From contig OMUM01000080.1 in NCBI GenBank assembly GCA_900314225.1, positions 1 through 33,420 of the forward strand: 33,420 bases of DNA, written 5' to 3'. The notes under the pieces are model-generated. The model did not search any database. It was not told the DNA's origin and saw only the letters and a list, made by a program, of their open reading frames with translations. Of this stretch, positions 31,280-33,420 are shown in pieces (position 1 is the stretch's first letter; each line of letters starts with the position of its first letter). This stretch comes from an uncultured bacterium. Lineage in GTDB: Bacteria; Bacillota_I; Bacilli_A; RF39; UBA660. The translations under genes were made by a program, and so were the position numbers.

Positions 31280-32090
31280 AGGTGTTACAAATATAAGTTT
31301 TTCTTCTTTAAAAGATGGTGATTATATCAATAATATTAAAGATCCTAAAGATAAGTCGAAAGACTGTGCTGGAAGAGTTGAGATAATAAAATCCTATTAT
31401 GGTGATGGAACATCATTAGATGATTATAAATATAAAGTTATTATGTGTTGTGGTGTTAGTAATTTTTCTTATGATTTTCCTGATTACAACAAAAAGCCAA
31501 ATTCTAAATGTGGTATATATGTTAATGTGTTTTTTGAAGGAAATGGAGGTACTTTGTCTCAAACATCAAAAATTGTTACTTATAATTCCACTTATGGTAG
31601 TTTACCATCTGCATATAAAACTGGGGCTGTATTTGCAGGTTGGTATAGTAATTCTAGTTTGACTAATAAAATTGGTACGGCTTCTATAGTATCTACAACT
31701 CAAGATCATACACTATATGCAAAATGGAAAAATAATTTATATGGTTTTGATTATAACCCTGATTCAAATAAATATGGTACAGGTTATCCGTCAGGTGCTC
31801 ATGTAAAGTCTCTTGATCTTAAAATTGTGAGTCCAAGTGGTAAGGTATTGTACAATTATAAAGGAATAAGTGATATTTGTAATACTTGGGGATGTGCTTC
31901 TGAATCATTTATTGAGTATGGTTCTACATATTATTTTACAAATGTAAAATATAGAGATAGCTATACATATAGCCATTATAGTATTACAAATAATATACCA
32001 GTTTCTGTTAAAAATGGTGGAACGGAATTTACGTTTAAGCATTCTTATCCCGGTGATATTAGTTTTAATATTTTTACTAAAGTTAAATAA
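31101..32090 (+). CDS. Type IV pilin with InlB-type repeat domain (array member 1)
   Basis: A 329-residue prepilin, about twice the usual pilin length. MNNKG is followed by FTLVEILATIAILGILSGIV: cleavage after G5 gives Phe at +1 and Glu at +5. Residues 1-60 are constant among the array members. Residues 61-138 form a Cys-containing pilin head (C89, CC at 116-117, C137; pattern GRV, LDDYxY, MCCG). Residues about 140-209 match the InlB B-repeat/Listeria-Bacteroides repeat (FFEGNGGTLSQTSKIVTYNS, then FAGWY and TLYAKW). A beta-rich tail (210-329) of unknown type follows. It has a GGAG site 8 bases before the ATG. The extra domains suggest an adhesive pilus subunit or tip protein. Confidence 0.85.
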   Translation: MNNKGFTLVEILATIAILGILSGIVIGGVQKYIEKSRQQAYDTLASSSIDATKEYVMDHPGVTNISFSSLKDGDYINNIKDPKDKSKDCAGRVEIIKSYYGDGTSLDDYKYKVIMCCGVSNFSYDFPDYNKKPNSKCGIYVNVFFEGNGGTLSQTSKIVTYNSTYGSLPSAYKTGAVFAGWYSNSSLTNKIGTASIVSTTQDHTLYAKWKNNLYGFDYNPDSNKYGTGYPSGAHVKSLDLKIVSPSGKVLYNYKGISDICNTWGCASESFIEYGSTYYFTNVKYRDSYTYSHYSITNNIPVSVKNGGTEFTFKHSYPGDISFNIFTKVK

Positions 32091-32120
32091 CTATTAATAA
32101 TTATATTTAGGAGAAGGTTT

Positions 32121-32299
32121 ATGAATAATAAAGGTTTTACATTGGTTGAAATTTTAGCTACGATTGCAATTTTAGGAATACTTTCTGGGATTGTTATTGG
32201 AGGAGTACAGAAATATATTGAGAAATCAAGACAACAGGCATATGATACTTTAGCAAGTAGTTCGATTGATGCAACAAAAGAGTATGTAATGGATCATCC
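32121..32299 (+). repeat. Constant 5' cassette of the pilin array, copy 2
   Basis: Matches copy 1 at 176 of 179 bases and copy 3 at all but one of the 143 bases visible there. Variable sequence begins right after the codons for Asp-His-Pro. Confidence 0.95.
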
Positions 32300-33251
32300 T
32301 GGAGTTGAACAAGTATATTTTGATGATTTACTAGAAGGGAATTATATAGATAATATTTCTAATCCTAAAGATAATTCTAGTAATTGTTCTGGTAGAGTTA
32401 AAGTCAATACTAAAAAGGGCTCCAACGGAGTTTTAGATGATTACACATATAATGTATTTATGTGTTGCGGATCTGATAATTATGCTTATGAATTTCCTAA
32501 AAAAAAGCATTACAAAACAAATAATTGTAAAGCTCATGCTTATGATATAAGTGAAATAAAAGAGATAAAAGTGCTTCATGTATATCCATATAATGCTGTG
32601 GCAAATCAGCTTAAGAATTGGATGGCTGATAAAAAACACGGCGATGAGAGAATTAAAGTTAGTTCTGTTTATATTGATGAATTTAATAAAAATCCAATTA
32701 ATTATTTAGGTTCAATAGGCAATTGGAAAGCCGACGTTATTGTCTTTGGCTTTTGGGATTGTAATGCAAGTAAAGATTTATCTAAGAATTCAGCACAATT
32801 AGTTGATAAATTTTTAAGTACCGGTGGCTCAGCTATATTTGGACATGATACTATAACTAAAGGATGTGGTAATCATACTAATTTTATTTCATTACAGCAA
32901 TATGTTAATGTTGAGGCAACTAGTGATTTAAGTTGGAATGGAAGTAATAAAGTTACAATTGTTAAGTCAGGAATTTTTACAGAATATCCTTATAGAATTG
33001 GTAATCAAGAAACTGTATTAACAATACCAACTAGTCATTGCTATGGACAAGTAGCTCATGGAGATGTTTGGTTAACGTATAATGGAATTACTTCTTCAGC
33101 AAATAAAAATGTTTATTTATCAACATATGGAAATAATGCTTTGATTCAAACTGGACATTCTAGTGGTCAAGCAACAGAAGATGAACAAAAGATAATTGCT
33201 AATATAATTTTTTATATGAAAGCAAACCAGGATGGATTGGTATCTGATTAA
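32121..33251 (+). CDS. Type IV pilin with DUF5057/GATase-like C-terminal domain (array member 2)
   Basis: A 376-residue prepilin with the same first 61 residues as member 1 and a related pilin head (C89, CC at 115-116, C136). From about residue 146 it carries an unrelated domain of some 225 residues: IKVLHVYP, ADVIVFGFWDCN, QLVDKFLSTGGSAIFGHDTI and QTGHSSGQATEDEQKIIANI. These strings resemble, from memory, the Firmicutes DUF5057 family, which looks like a class I glutamine amidotransferase/ThuA-type alpha/beta fold. No catalytic Cys-His pair is clear, so binding rather than catalysis is likely. AGGAGAAGG is its ribosome binding site. It follows member 1 by 30 bases. Confidence 0.83.
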   Translation: MNNKGFTLVEILATIAILGILSGIVIGGVQKYIEKSRQQAYDTLASSSIDATKEYVMDHPGVEQVYFDDLLEGNYIDNISNPKDNSSNCSGRVKVNTKKGSNGVLDDYTYNVFMCCGSDNYAYEFPKKKHYKTNNCKAHAYDISEIKEIKVLHVYPYNAVANQLKNWMADKKHGDERIKVSSVYIDEFNKNPINYLGSIGNWKADVIVFGFWDCNASKDLSKNSAQLVDKFLSTGGSAIFGHDTITKGCGNHTNFISLQQYVNVEATSDLSWNGSNKVTIVKSGIFTEYPYRIGNQETVLTIPTSHCYGQVAHGDVWLTYNGITSSANKNVYLSTYGNNALIQTGHSSGQATEDEQKIIANIIFYMKANQDGLVSD

Positions 33252-33277
33252 AAATTATGATTGTTAGGAGAAAAATT

Positions 33278-33420
33278 ATGAATAATAAAGGTTTTACATT
33301 GGTTGAGATTTTAGCTACGATTGCAATTTTAGGAATACTTTCTGGGATTGTTATTGGAGGAGTACAGAAATATATTGAGAAATCAAGACAACAGGCATAT
33401 GATACTTTAGCAAGTAGTTC
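33278..33420 (+). CDS. Type IV pilin, array member 3 (partial, runs off the window)
   Basis: A third prepilin gene begins at ATG 33278, after AGGAG, 26 bases beyond the stop of member 2. The 143 visible bases encode the same N-terminus as the other two (signal, FTLVE and helix through to TLASS) and differ from member 2 only in the GAG/GAA glutamate codon at +5. The head and any C-terminal domain lie outside the window, as may further copies. Confidence 0.9.
   Translation, partial: MNNKGFTLVEILATIAILGILSGIVIGGVQKYIEKSRQQAYDTLASS
33278..33420 (+). repeat. Constant 5' cassette of the pilin array, copy 3 (partial)
   Basis: All 143 bases match the cassette. It combines the AAT/AAA codons of copy 2 with the GAG codon of copy 1, a mosaic expected from gene conversion. 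Confidence 0.93.

Noticed and set aside
32433..32639. Antisense frame and other short frames within the pilin genes
   Set aside because: They lie within pilin coding sequence with clear domain content and have no translation signals of their own.

Overview
The window reads as chromosome from a very AT-rich, low-GC Gram-positive bacterium. It is most likely an uncultured Bacillota/Bacilli lineage related to the Mollicutes-like gut orders (RF39, Erysipelotrichales relatives). Evidence: extreme A/T codon use, AGGAGG or AGGTGA ribosome binding sites, tRNAs with encoded CCA, and Bacillus-type gene neighbourhoods (tkt-sirA-yneF, and ylbJ next to ylbL). TGA is a normal stop here: several genes end in an ATGA overlap and tryptophan is TGG. 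No insertion sequence, phage module, rRNA or CRISPR array was seen. The taxonomic placement is inference.

Layout. 1-2.5 kb: a sigma-like regulator, hemW and an HD hydrolase in one overlapping operon. 2.5-3.8 kb: a membrane protein and dTMP kinase, ending in a bidirectional terminator shared with a convergent type IV pilus ATPase (pilB). 3.8-7.2 kb: pilB, divergent from two overlapping minor prepilin genes. 7.2-10.5 kb: ylbJ-like, a ylbL-like Lon/PDZ protease, a HAD nucleotidase and a membrane protein. 10.55-10.89 kb: a non-coding region with a 39-bp direct repeat and three orphan Shine-Dalgarno sequences, ahead of a two-component system (10.9-12.8 kb). 12.9-17.25 kb: YitT protein, two PlsC acyltransferases, an alpha/beta hydrolase, a DUF1003 protein and a lipoprotein. 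17.27-20.1 kb: a plastic stretch with three tRNAs, a pseudogene, a YDxxG-repeat protein and a frameshifted membrane protein gene. 20.2-27.7 kb: pseudouridine synthase, a membrane protein, an acetyltransferase, a Ca2+-type P-ATPase, transketolase, SirA-like and YneF. 27.7-31.06 kb: an acidic coiled-coil protein and uvrC. 31.1 kb to the end: a tandem array of large type IV pilin genes.

The most unusual feature is this pilin array. Two complete genes and the start of a third share an essentially identical first ~180 bp (signal, N-terminal helix and on to residue 60). A related Cys-containing pilin head follows, and then wholly different C-terminal domains: an InlB-type repeat in one, a DUF5057/GATase-like domain in the other. 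This looks like a constant/variable modular pilin system maintained by gene conversion. It may be served by the PilB and minor pilins 25 kb upstream; pilC, pilT and the prepilin peptidase are not in the window.

Regulatory architecture is also distinctive. Many genes have a TGTTATAAT-type extended -10 placed so that the predicted mRNA begins at, or a few bases before, the Shine-Dalgarno sequence. The sirA-like gene has a hairpin covering its start codon that only a read-through transcript could form. The two-component operon is preceded by phased CATAATT repeats that fit an OmpR-family binding site.
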